Below the pieces are notes generated by a model, which worked only from the letters and a program-made list of their open reading frames with translations, did not search any database and had not been told where the DNA came from. Shown one piece after another: positions 25,815 to 34,020 of a DNA stretch of 64,000 nt. Each line of letters starts with the position of its first letter. Position 1 is the first letter of the stretch. A program made the translations under genes and the position numbers. This DNA is from Ktedonobacteraceae bacterium (GTDB taxonomy: Bacteria > Chloroflexota > Ktedonobacteria > Ktedonobacterales > Ktedonobacteraceae), in contig DASRBN010000015.1 of the NCBI GenBank assembly GCA_035653615.1, forward strand, positions 124,001-188,000, read 5' to 3'.

Positions 25815-27443
25815 ATGACGAAATATGCCTTTGTCATCGACCAGCGCAAGTGTATCGGTTGCCATGCCTGCACCGTCGCGTGTAAGGCGGAACACGACGT
25901 GCCTATCGGCGTCTACCGCACCTGGGTCAAATACATCGAGAAAGGCGAGTTTCCCAACTCCCGTCGTTACTTCCTTGTCAATCGCTGCAACCACTGTGAT
26001 GACGCTCCCTGCGTTGCCATCTGCCCCACACAAGCCCTCTATAAGCGTAAGGATGGCATCGTAGACTTTGACTCTTCGCGCTGCATCGGCTGCAAATCGT
26101 GCATGCAGGCTTGCCCCTATGACGCGCTCTACATCGATCCCGATACCCATACCGCCGCCAAGTGCAACTATTGCGCTCACCGTACCGAGTTGGGACTGGA
26201 ACCCGCCTGCGTGGTTGTCTGTCCAGAGCATGCCATCATCGCCGGTGACATGCACAATCCGCGGAGCGAAATTGTCGGTCTGCTCGCTCATGAAGCGGTA
26301 CGCACGCGCAAACCCGAACAGGGAACCGGCCCTAACGTCTATTATATAGGAGCGGATGAAGCGGCCCTTAACCCGGAATTAGCCACAGAAGCGCTGCCGC
26401 ATATGACGATGTGGAGTACCCTGCTCAAACCCGGTCATGAAGATGAAAACAATATCGATAAAACTGCCTCGCTCCGCACACTAAAAACCATCAATCCGCT
26501 CAAACCTTATGCGCCACCATCCGAGACGAAGGACGGAAAACCCACGGCGCAAATCGTCTATGATACGCCCAAAAATAGCGCGCCCTGGGGCTGGAAAGTC
26601 TCAACCTACCTGTGTACGAAATCCATCGGAGCCGGCACGATGATCGTAGCGGCTCTGGCCCTGGCGCTCTTTGGACTAAACGGAGCTTTTAACGGTGTCA
26701 TGAACGCCTTGCTCGGCATTGGTGCCCCTGTCATTGGCGGTTCTTTCATTGCGCTCACATTGCTATTACTGGTGGCCGACCTCAAGCGACCCGACCGCGC
26801 GCTATTTCTCGTGACGAAGGCTAATCCCACTTCCTGGCTCGTCTGGGGCGGCCTTATACTCGCCATCTTCGGCCTGCTCGAAGCAGCATGGTTTCTGGCA
26901 GCTATCACCGGCTTCACTAATGCCCTGCTCTGGCTGCTCATTCCGACCGCGCTCTTTGGCATTGGAGCGGCTTGCTACACGGCTTTCCTCTTCGGGCAGG
27001 CCGAGGGACGCGACTTCTGGCAAGGCCCGCTTTTGCTGCCCATCCTGTTTGTGCAGGCTTTCCTGGCCGGTTCTGCCGCGTTGAGCCTGCTCGCCTGGGC
27101 GCTCCATCCCGGCAGTTCAATCGGCACATTCCTCACCGTCACCCTGCTCGTTGCCATCATCGTCCATGTGCTGCTCATCTTATTAGAAGTCTTCGGCCCG
27201 CATGCTAATAGCCACGTTGCCCTGGCGGCTCGTTTCATGAGCCGGGGTGGCCTGCAAGATATTTTCTGGAGTCAGTTCTTCGTCATTGGCTCGATTCTTC
27301 CTATAGTCATGCTCATCGTCGCCCTGTTCGTCCCGGTTGCCCAACCCGCGCTCATGGGTGTCGCATCGCTATTTGCCCTGATCGGCCTTTTTGCATATGA
27401 ACATTGTTTTGTAGTTGCCGGACAAATTGTCCCACTGAGTTAA
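25815..27443 (+). CDS. Fused four-cluster ferredoxin and NrfD-type membrane subunit (SoeBC/PsrBC-like)
   Basis: A 542-residue fusion. Residues 1-190 hold sixteen cysteines for four [4Fe-4S] clusters: CIGCHACTVAC, CNHCDDAPCVAIC, CIGCKSCMQAC and CNYC...CVVVC. A linker of about 80 residues leads to a region of roughly eight to nine membrane helices (about 272-540) like the NrfD/PsrC/DmsC quinone-binding anchor. In most complex iron-sulfur molybdoenzymes these are two proteins. It should carry electrons between the molybdenum subunit encoded next and the quinone pool. There is no signal peptide, and the Fe-S half faces the same side as the N-terminus. The molybdoprotein gene begins 38 bases downstream in the same operon. 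Confidence 0.87.
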   Translation: MTKYAFVIDQRKCIGCHACTVACKAEHDVPIGVYRTWVKYIEKGEFPNSRRYFLVNRCNHCDDAPCVAICPTQALYKRKDGIVDFDSSRCIGCKSCMQACPYDALYIDPDTHTAAKCNYCAHRTELGLEPACVVVCPEHAIIAGDMHNPRSEIVGLLAHEAVRTRKPEQGTGPNVYYIGADEAALNPELATEALPHMTMWSTLLKPGHEDENNIDKTASLRTLKTINPLKPYAPPSETKDGKPTAQIVYDTPKNSAPWGWKVSTYLCTKSIGAGTMIVAALALALFGLNGAFNGVMNALLGIGAPVIGGSFIALTLLLLVADLKRPDRALFLVTKANPTSWLVWGGLILAIFGLLEAAWFLAAITGFTNALLWLLIPTALFGIGAACYTAFLFGQAEGRDFWQGPLLLPILFVQAFLAGSAALSLLAWALHPGSSIGTFLTVTLLVAIIVHVLLILLEVFGPHANSHVALAARFMSRGGLQDIFWSQFFVIGSILPIVMLIVALFVPVAQPALMGVASLFALIGLFAYEHCFVVAGQIVPLS

Positions 27444-27481
27444 TGTAAGGGTGGTCGCCCTTTACCCATACGGAGAGACAT

Positions 27482-30301
27482 ATGGTCGAAATTCCTTTGC
27501 AACAACACCTTGCTCCCAGCGGCGAGCAGATGACCGTGCGCGATCTCGCTTCCTGCCCGCCGCCGGAGAAATGGGATGATTGGATCGAATACGATGCGAA
27601 AGCCTGGCCGCGCAAGGTCGAGAAACACTACACCATCATCCCGACCATCTGTTTCAACTGTGAGGCGGCCTGTGGCCTGCTCGCCTATATTGATAAAGAG
27701 AGCGGGTGTGTCAAAAAATTCGAGGGCAATCCCTACCATCCAGGCAGTCGCGGGCGGAATTGCGCCAAGGGCCCTGCCACCATCAACCAGGTCAACGATC
27801 CCGGACGCGTCCTCTATCCCCTCAAGCGCGCGGGCAGGCGCGGCGAAGGCAAATGGGAGCGCACGACCTGGAACGAGGTGCTGGAAACATTCGCGACGAA
27901 GATTCGCGCCGCCATCGTCGAGGGCCGCCGTGATGAAGTGATGTATCATGTCGGGCGGCCCGGGCATGATGGCTACATGGAGCGCGTGCTGGGCGCCTGG
28001 GGCGTAGATGGTCACAACAGCCATACCAACGTCTGCTCCTCTGCCGCCCGTTTCGGCTACCAGCTCTGGTGTGGGGCCGACCGTCCCTCGCCCGATCACG
28101 CCAATGCTCGCTTCATCCTGCTCATCAGCTCGCACCTGGAAACCGGTCATTATTTCAACCCGCAGGCGCAGCGCATCATCGAGGGGAAGATGCAGGGCGC
28201 TAAGCTCGCCGTTATGGACCCTCGCCTCTCCAATACTGCCAGCATGGCCGATTACTGGCTCCCAACCTGGCCCGGCTCGGAAGCGGCGGTACTGCTGGCG
28301 ATGGCGCGCATCCTGCTGGTGGAAAACCTCTTCAATCGCGAATATGTGCGCCGCTGGGTTAACTGGCAGCAATACATGGCCGCCGAACATCCTGGCGAGC
28401 CACAAACATTTGAGCGCTTCATCGAACTGCTGATCGATCTTTACGCAGAGTACACGCCCGCCTTCGCCGCTCGTGAAAGCGGACTGCCCGCGGAAACGAT
28501 CATCACCATTGCCCGCCAGATAGGTGAGGCCGGAACAGCCTTTGCCGCTCATACCTGGCGCGCCGCCTGCGCCGGAAACCTGGGCGGCTGGCAGGTCGCT
28601 CGCGCCCTCTGGTTCCTCTCCGTTCTTACCGGCAGCATCGGCACTCCTGGCGGCACCGCGCCCAATAGCTGGAACAAATTTGTGCCCGCGCCATTTCTCA
28701 AACCGCGTCCCTCGGAGGCCTGGAATGAGCTGCTCTTCCCGCCCGAATATCCCCTCGCCAACTACGAAATGAGCATCCTGCTGCCCTACTTCTTGCGCGA
28801 AGGGCGCGGCAAGGTCGCTGCCTACTTTACGCGTGTCTACAATCCCGTCTGGACAAACCCCGACGGCACCGCCTGGATCGAGATGCTGGCGGACGAACAG
28901 CAGGTCGAACTGCATGCCTCCCTCACGCCTGTCTGGAGTGAGACCGCCTGGTACGCCGACTACGTTTTGCCAATGGGCCTCGGCAGCGAGCGCCATGACC
29001 TGATGAGCCAGGAGACACATGCCGCTCGCTGGATCGGCTATCGCCAGCCCGTGCTGCGCGTCTACAGGGAACGTAATGGCGAGCCTGTTCGCTACACGTA
29101 CGAGGCCAATCCAGGCGAGGTATGGGAAGAGGATGAATTCTGGATCGAGCTTTCCTGGCGTATCGACCCCGACGGCAGCCTCGGCATTCGCCGCTACTTC
29201 GAATCGCCCTACTGTCCAGGAACGAAGCTTACTATCGAAGAATATTACCGCTGGATTTTTGAGAACAGCGTGCCTGGCTTGCCAGAAGCCGCCGCGCGCG
29301 AGCATCTCTCACCGCTGGAATACATGCAAAAGTATGGGGCTTTTGAGATTCCCCAGCACAAGGCTCCCGTTTTCACCTTGAATGAGCGGAAGCTGGCCCC
29401 ATCCGACCTGCAAGATGCCCAGGTAGATGAGACGAGCGGGAAAATCACGCGCGATGGCACTCCCACCGGTGTGATGATCGATAGCGAGGCTTTCGAAGGC
29501 TTTCCAACTCCTTCGCGCAAACTGGAATTTTACTCGGCTACCATGAAGGAATGGGGCTGGCCCGAATACGCCATTCCCGGCTATATTCGTAGCCATGTGC
29601 ATCGTTCCGCAATCGATCCCGAACGCGGCGAATACCTGCTCATCCCCACATTTCGCCTGCCCACGCTCGTCCATACACGCTCCGGCAATGCCAGGTGGCT
29701 GTACGAAATATCGAACAACAATCCCGTCTGGATACATCCGGTCGATGCCGGGCGCATCGGCGTGGAAACCGGAGACCTGGTGCGCGTTACAACTGAGATT
29801 GGCTATTTCGTCAATCGCGCCTGGGTCACTGAAAGCATCCATCCAGGCATCGTCGCCTGCTCTCACCATCTTGGACGCTGGCGCTTGCATACAGATCAGG
29901 GTACAGACCGTTGGGCCTCGGCCCAGGTCGAATTGAAACGCGAGGCCGATGGCAGGTGGCACATGCGCCAGTTGCAGGGCATTATGCCTTTTGAAAGCGA
30001 TGATCCCGACTCGGCGCGCATCTTCTGGCGCGAAGGCGGTGTTCACCAGAATCTCACCTTCCCCGTCCATCCCGATCCTATTAGCGGCATGCATTGCTGG
30101 CACCAGAAGGTGACGGTTGAAGCTGCTCGCTCTGAAGACGCGTATGGAGATGTATACGTCGACCCACGTAAAGCATATCAAGTATACCAGGAGTGGCTGG
30201 CAATGACTCGCCCGCAAACCAATCGACCCGACGGTCTGCGCCGCCCCCTCTGGATGATCCGTCCCTATCGTCCCGCCGCGAGCGCCTTCAAACGCCCATA
30301 G
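27482..30301 (+). CDS. Molybdopterin oxidoreductase catalytic subunit without Tat signal (SoeA/PsrA-like)
   Basis: A 939-residue bis-MGD enzyme. The N-terminal Fe-S motif is CFNCEAAC with a fourth Cys in RGRNCAKG (Cys 57, 60, 64, 94). The likely molybdenum ligand is Cys 185 in HTNVCSSAARFG, as in polysulfide/thiosulfate reductases and the sulfite-oxidising SoeA, rather than Ser or Asp. The C-terminal molydopterin dinucleotide-binding domain lies in about 650-840. The first 50 residues are hydrophilic and have no twin-arginine signal, so the active site should be cytoplasmic. Psr/Phs enzymes are exported; SoeA is not. With the neighbouring persulfide dioxygenase-like protein and TauE exporter, sulfite oxidation is the best guess; formate or tetrathionate chemistry is not excluded. 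Confidence 0.85.
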   Translation: MVEIPLQQHLAPSGEQMTVRDLASCPPPEKWDDWIEYDAKAWPRKVEKHYTIIPTICFNCEAACGLLAYIDKESGCVKKFEGNPYHPGSRGRNCAKGPATINQVNDPGRVLYPLKRAGRRGEGKWERTTWNEVLETFATKIRAAIVEGRRDEVMYHVGRPGHDGYMERVLGAWGVDGHNSHTNVCSSAARFGYQLWCGADRPSPDHANARFILLISSHLETGHYFNPQAQRIIEGKMQGAKLAVMDPRLSNTASMADYWLPTWPGSEAAVLLAMARILLVENLFNREYVRRWVNWQQYMAAEHPGEPQTFERFIELLIDLYAEYTPAFAARESGLPAETIITIARQIGEAGTAFAAHTWRAACAGNLGGWQVARALWFLSVLTGSIGTPGGTAPNSWNKFVPAPFLKPRPSEAWNELLFPPEYPLANYEMSILLPYFLREGRGKVAAYFTRVYNPVWTNPDGTAWIEMLADEQQVELHASLTPVWSETAWYADYVLPMGLGSERHDLMSQETHAARWIGYRQPVLRVYRERNGEPVRYTYEANPGEVWEEDEFWIELSWRIDPDGSLGIRRYFESPYCPGTKLTIEEYYRWIFENSVPGLPEAAAREHLSPLEYMQKYGAFEIPQHKAPVFTLNERKLAPSDLQDAQVDETSGKITRDGTPTGVMIDSEAFEGFPTPSRKLEFYSATMKEWGWPEYAIPGYIRSHVHRSAIDPERGEYLLIPTFRLPTLVHTRSGNARWLYEISNNNPVWIHPVDAGRIGVETGDLVRVTTEIGYFVNRAWVTESIHPGIVACSHHLGRWRLHTDQGTDRWASAQVELKREADGRWHMRQLQGIMPFESDDPDSARIFWREGGVHQNLTFPVHPDPISGMHCWHQKVTVEAARSEDAYGDVYVDPRKAYQVYQEWLAMTRPQTNRPDGLRRPLWMIRPYRPAASAFKRP

Positions 30302-30410
30302 GCCGACCATGCAATGTAACAAATGAATTCAGAAATAGCATATCCAGTTGCGAAGCCGCATCACAAACCAATACATCCGAAAAAGAAATACCCCGCGGTG
30401 CAGCCGCGTA

Positions 30411-30446
30411 GGGGCCGATTCATCGTGCCCATCGCCGATTGATCGG
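30411..30446. repeat. Degenerate family C repeats before the metallo-beta-lactamase gene
   Basis: Two overlapping GGCCGATT.ATCG.GCCC-like palindromes lie in the 160-base gap, just ahead of the AAGGAG ribosome-binding site of the next gene. Confidence 0.5.
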
Positions 30447-30463
30447 CCCAGGAAGGAGACCCC

Positions 30464-31834
30464 ATGTACTTCAAACAACTTGTCAAAGAAGACTTAGGCT
30501 GTGCCAGCTATATCGTTGGCTGCACCAGCGCCGGCGTTTGTGCTGTCGTTGATCCTCGTCTCGACATGGTTGACGACATCCTGGCGCTGGCGGAAGCAAA
30601 AGGTATGCAGGTAACCGCCATCATCGAGACGCACAATCACGCCGATCACGTTTCCGGCCATGGCGAAATTGCGCGCCGCACCGGTGCCGAGATCTATGTG
30701 CATGAACTGGCAGGTGTGGTCTATCCGCATCGAAACCTCAAAGATGGGGACGAACTGCGCTTTGGCGTCGCCAGGTTGCGCGTCATCCACACACCCGGCC
30801 ATCGCCCGGAGCATATCGCCCTGGCCGTCTCCGACACCAGCCGTAGCGATGACCCCTGGCTCGTATTGACCGGCGATTCTCTCTTCATCGGCGACGTAGC
30901 TCGCCCCGATCTCGCCGTGCCGGGAGAACAGGGTGCCGCTGCCCTCTACGACAGCATCTTCGAACGCCTGCTCAAGCTTGAAGACGGCGTGGAAGTCTAT
31001 CCCGCGCACGTGTCAGGCTCGCTCTGCGGGCGCGGCATGAACGCGAAAACCAGTTCAACCATCGGCTTCGAGCGCAAGCACAATCCCGCCATCGCCCCGC
31101 GAACCCGCGCCGAGTTCATCCGCGCCATGAACGAAAATCTGCCACAGCGCCCGCCCAACATGTCCAATATCGTGGTCCGCAACTGCGCCGACTATCTCCA
31201 TGCCGAGGCCCCGTTAGACCCGCGACCACTCGACCTGCGCACCTTCCAGCATGAGATGGCCCGCGGCGCGCTGGTAATTGATACCCGTTCGCCCCACCAG
31301 TTCGCCGAAGGTCACATTCCAGGAGCCATCGGCGTCTTCCTGCACGGCTCCGCCTTTCCCACTCGCGTCGGCTTTGTCGTTCCGCCTGAAAGCCGCCTGC
31401 TGCTGGTCGTCAAAGATGAACGCGACCTGGTCGAAGCGACGACAGAACTCGCGGTCGTCGGCTTCGACTCCGTTCTCGGCTACCTCGATGGCGGCATGGA
31501 GGCCTGGCGCGAGGCAGAGTTACCCTTGCAGGCATTAGGCCAGATCACGGTTGAAGATCTACACAGCCTGCGACACGACCTGCAAGTATTGGATGTGCGC
31601 GACCCCAACGAATGGCAGGAAGGGCACATCAAGGGCGCCGTTCACATTCCTTATTATGATATCGAGCAGCGCCTGCCAGCATTGAATCCTGCCCAGCCGG
31701 TGGCCGTCGTCTGTGGCAGCGGCCAGCGCAGCACCATTGCCTGCTCGCTCTTGCAACGCCACGGCTTTACGCAGTTGTTCAATGTCGTCGGTGGCATGGA
31801 GGCCTGGGACGAAGCGGGCTTTGAGAAGGTGTAG
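30464..31834 (+). CDS. Metallo-beta-lactamase with two rhodanese domains (persulfide dioxygenase-like)
   Basis: A 456-residue three-domain protein. Residues 1-240 are a metallo-beta-lactamase fold with THNHADH, HTPGHRPEH, TGDSLFIGDVARPD and YPAHVSGSLCG, the pattern of persulfide dioxygenases that oxidise a thiol persulfide to sulfite. Residues about 250-350 are a rhodanese domain whose active Cys is replaced (VVKDERD). Residues about 360-456 are a second rhodanese with Cys in VVCGSGQRST, able to hand sulfur between carriers. The fusion suggests sulfur transfer into the dioxygenase. It is the third gene of the sulfur-type run and would supply sulfite to the molybdoenzyme. AAGGAG lies six bases before the ATG. 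Confidence 0.85.
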   Translation: MYFKQLVKEDLGCASYIVGCTSAGVCAVVDPRLDMVDDILALAEAKGMQVTAIIETHNHADHVSGHGEIARRTGAEIYVHELAGVVYPHRNLKDGDELRFGVARLRVIHTPGHRPEHIALAVSDTSRSDDPWLVLTGDSLFIGDVARPDLAVPGEQGAAALYDSIFERLLKLEDGVEVYPAHVSGSLCGRGMNAKTSSTIGFERKHNPAIAPRTRAEFIRAMNENLPQRPPNMSNIVVRNCADYLHAEAPLDPRPLDLRTFQHEMARGALVIDTRSPHQFAEGHIPGAIGVFLHGSAFPTRVGFVVPPESRLLLVVKDERDLVEATTELAVVGFDSVLGYLDGGMEAWREAELPLQALGQITVEDLHSLRHDLQVLDVRDPNEWQEGHIKGAVHIPYYDIEQRLPALNPAQPVAVVCGSGQRSTIACSLLQRHGFTQLFNVVGGMEAWDEAGFEKV

Positions 31835-31899
31835 AGGAGCTTCTTGCATCTATTCACATTTCTAGTACGTGATACAAGCAGTCAACCTATAGTTGCTCC

Positions 31900-31928
31900 T
31901 GTAGGGACAGTGCCTGGTGCCTGTCCTT
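31900..31928. repeat. Family A repeat
   Basis: TGTAGGGACAG...CCTGTCC lies between the dioxygenase-like and the stress-protein gene, 38 bases before the latter's start. Confidence 0.65.
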
Positions 31929-31965
31929 GTCGGGATCGGAGTTCGCATTGACAAGGAGGAACCAT

Positions 31966-32355
31966 ATGACGATGATCGTAGGGTCTAAAGTCCTGGGCGT
32001 CCTTACAGAAAGCCAGCAGCTGGATCAGGCTATAGATGAACTGCAGCGTTCTGGCTTTAACAACATCGATTTTGCCCATCCCGGTGAAACGGCGAGCAGC
32101 TTTAACGCGCGCAGCGGCTTAACGGGCTTTATACGAGCCGTCTTTTCACCAAATGAAGGGGACATAAGGGGTAATATTGTCTCCGATCTTACCAAAATCG
32201 GTGTACCGGATGAGGAAGCCCGTAATTACCAGCGCGAGTTCGAGCTTGGTCGCAGCATCATTATCGTCGATGCTCCCGGTCGCCAGGAGCAGGCACTTGC
32301 CATCCTGCGCCAGCACGGAGCATTTGATCCCGCAACCCGTTCTGCAAACGGATGA
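31966..32355 (+). CDS. General stress protein, YflT/17M-like domain
   Basis: A 129-residue cytoplasmic protein. VLGVLTESQQLDQAIDELQ opens a ferredoxin-like half-fold like the heat-induced YflT stress domain: the cofactor-free protein has an alpha/beta repeat in which the segment DFAHPGE and a second one (IIIVDAPGRQEQALAIL) form the sheet. The function in the family is unknown, but it is induced by general stress in Bacillus. AAGGAGG lies six bases before the ATG at 31966. Transcription probably runs on from the sulfur-type genes or from its own promoter; a hairpin follows the stop. Confidence 0.75.
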   Translation: MTMIVGSKVLGVLTESQQLDQAIDELQRSGFNNIDFAHPGETASSFNARSGLTGFIRAVFSPNEGDIRGNIVSDLTKIGVPDEEARNYQREFELGRSIIIVDAPGRQEQALAILRQHGAFDPATRSANG

Positions 32356-32368
32356 TACCCAGAGAGGG

Positions 32369-32394
32369 TAGGGGCGGCCTCAAGGGCCGCCCTA
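32369..32394. terminator. Bidirectional hairpin between convergent genes
   Basis: GGGCGGCC (32372-32379) pairs with GGCCGCCC (32385-32392) around TCAAG, with A/T-rich ends on both sides. It lies between the stress-protein and AAA ATPase stop codons. Confidence 0.6.
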
Positions 32395-32410
32395 AAGAGG
32401 TCGCGGCTCC

Positions 32411-33796
32411 TCAAAACGCTGGCCCACCCTGGAAAACATAGCGCGTTACCGGGCGCCGGAACCTTGGTACCGATTCGCCCGCGCTTTCGGCAGGCTGTTG
32501 AGCGGCCAGGGCATTCGCGCTTACCATCTGCTCGCGCAGCACTTCCACTTGCGCGGCCATGATTTGCTCCATCGTCTCCTGGCCGGTCCGGTTGATCCAG
32601 CGCATCATAGAGGAGAGAAACAGTTCTTTCAGGTAGGCGAATGAAAAGCCCTCGGTCTGCTCCGCCAGTTGCGCCAGCGCATTACCGGAGATCTGGAGCG
32701 CATCCTGTAGAGAGTTGTTCCACATCGTGATATATGCCTGTCGCTCCTCTAACGCGGGGAGATCAAAAGGATACTTGCGGTCGAAGCGGCTGGGACGGTC
32801 CAGAATGGCCGGGTCCAGGCGCTCCGGGTGATTGGTAGTGGCCAGGGTGACGATGCCGGTATTTGCCGCGAAGCCGTCCAGCTCATTCAGGAAAAACGAA
32901 CGATTATCTGAAGTCACCAGCGAGTCCAGGTCTTCCAGTACCAGGATGCAAGGAGCCGATTTACGCGCGCGGTCGAATACTATACGAATATTGTCTTCGT
33001 CGGTGCGGTACTCAGCTTTGAAGCTCTTCACATACAGGCAAGGCTGCTGGATGGCATTAATGATGGCTTTGACGGCGTGCGTTTTGCCATTTCCGGGCGA
33101 GCCAACGAAAATGATGCCTCTTTTCCATGGTATGCCGTAGCTCTCATACGTCTCGCGGGACGCGAAAAACTGCACAAGGTCGTCGTAAATTTCCTGCTTG
33201 AGATTGCCGCGTAAGATCAGGTTGTCGAGCGTGACTCCCTTAATCGATTTGAAAAGCTGCCGGTCTTTTTTCCAGCAGCCGCCATCAAACACCAGCACCT
33301 CACCACGCACTTCGATGTTCCAGGCGCACACTGCCACGAGAAAGCTTTCTGCAATCTCTTTGCTATCGGCCAGAATCCAGAAGTGATAGGCCGTCTGTAT
33401 TCCATCCAGGTACCAGTGCATGACAATCACATCAAGTTTTGCACCTTGCCATTCCACCTCGAACCAGGCGTTCTTAGCAAAATGTTGCGCCTCTCTTTCG
33501 ACCCATTGCGACGGAGCCCTTGGAGCCCTGCTGCTGAGCCACATCACATTCCGGTTCCAGTCCATGATGCCCGTCTCCGGGCCTCGCCAGAAGGTAATGT
33601 TCTGATTATCAACAACGGTCTTCAATTCGAGCTTACATTGCCCGGCATGTGCGTATTCTTCTATATTAAACAGGGTATCCGCGCCCTCAATAAATATTTT
33701 GCCGGGAAAGAATTTCTTCAAATGCTGGCCCACATGGTAATCAATGGCGCTGATGGGCAGGCAAAGCGCCTCGCTGATAAGCTGTTCCAGGTCCAT
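32411..33796 (-). CDS. AAA+ ATPase with unique N-terminal domain
   Basis: A 461-residue protein. About 1-185 is a domain I do not recognise, rich in Trp and aromatic residues. From about 190 comes a AAA+ module: FVGSPGNGKTHAVKA (Walker A), CILVLEDLDSL (Walker B with acidic pair), TTNHPERLDPAILDRPSRFDRKYPF (sensor 1 and arginine-finger region) and a lid domain to about 400. The remainder is a Pro/Ala-rich tail. This matches single-AAA, BCS1- or ClpX-like remodelling ATPases, hydrolysing ATP to unfold or move a partner. No partner is encoded beside it. It is the only gene on its strand between the sulfur block and the TauE gene. Confidence 0.8.
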   Translation of the reverse strand: MDLEQLISEALCLPISAIDYHVGQHLKKFFPGKIFIEGADTLFNIEEYAHAGQCKLELKTVVDNQNITFWRGPETGIMDWNRNVMWLSSRAPRAPSQWVEREAQHFAKNAWFEVEWQGAKLDVIVMHWYLDGIQTAYHFWILADSKEIAESFLVAVCAWNIEVRGEVLVFDGGCWKKDRQLFKSIKGVTLDNLILRGNLKQEIYDDLVQFFASRETYESYGIPWKRGIIFVGSPGNGKTHAVKAIINAIQQPCLYVKSFKAEYRTDEDNIRIVFDRARKSAPCILVLEDLDSLVTSDNRSFFLNELDGFAANTGIVTLATTNHPERLDPAILDRPSRFDRKYPFDLPALEERQAYITMWNNSLQDALQISGNALAQLAEQTEGFSFAYLKELFLSSMMRWINRTGQETMEQIMAAQVEVLREQMVSANALAAQQPAESAGESVPRFRRPVTRYVFQGGPAF

Positions 33797-33936
33797 AGCA
33801 TCTCCCTCGATAGATGAATAGAGTATCTCTCGAATAATAAGCCCACAGATTTATACGATCTTCTCATGAAGAGGTTGCAGCGAGTTTCAAGACGGTAGTA
33901 TAGCGGCAGAGTCGGTTGGCGCGCAAGACCCCGTCG

Positions 33937-33988
33937 CTGGCAACGATAAGGCACGCCTCACACGAGAGGCGTGCCTTATCGTTGCCAG
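33937..33988. terminator. Perfect 23-bp hairpin after the TauE/SafE gene
   Basis: Arms 33937-33959 and 33966-33988 are exact reverse complements with a six-base loop. It lies about 30 bases beyond the stop of the minus-strand exporter gene and upstream of the AAA ATPase. The rest of 33797-34020 shows nothing further. Confidence 0.7.
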
Positions 33989-34020
33989 CCGGAAAATCTC
34001 CCCATATGTAGACAGCCTGG

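Noticed and set aside
25737-26291. 184-residue minus-strand frame at the start of the Fe-S/NrfD gene
   Set aside because: Antisense to sixteen conserved cluster cysteines; not a gene.
27440-29305. 621-residue open frame on the minus strand
   Set aside because: It is antisense to the molybdopterin enzyme, which has cluster and cofactor motifs. The antisense frame has no recognisable domain and no ribosome-binding site.
29309-30322. 337-residue minus-strand frame
   Set aside because: Shadow of the same molybdoenzyme gene.
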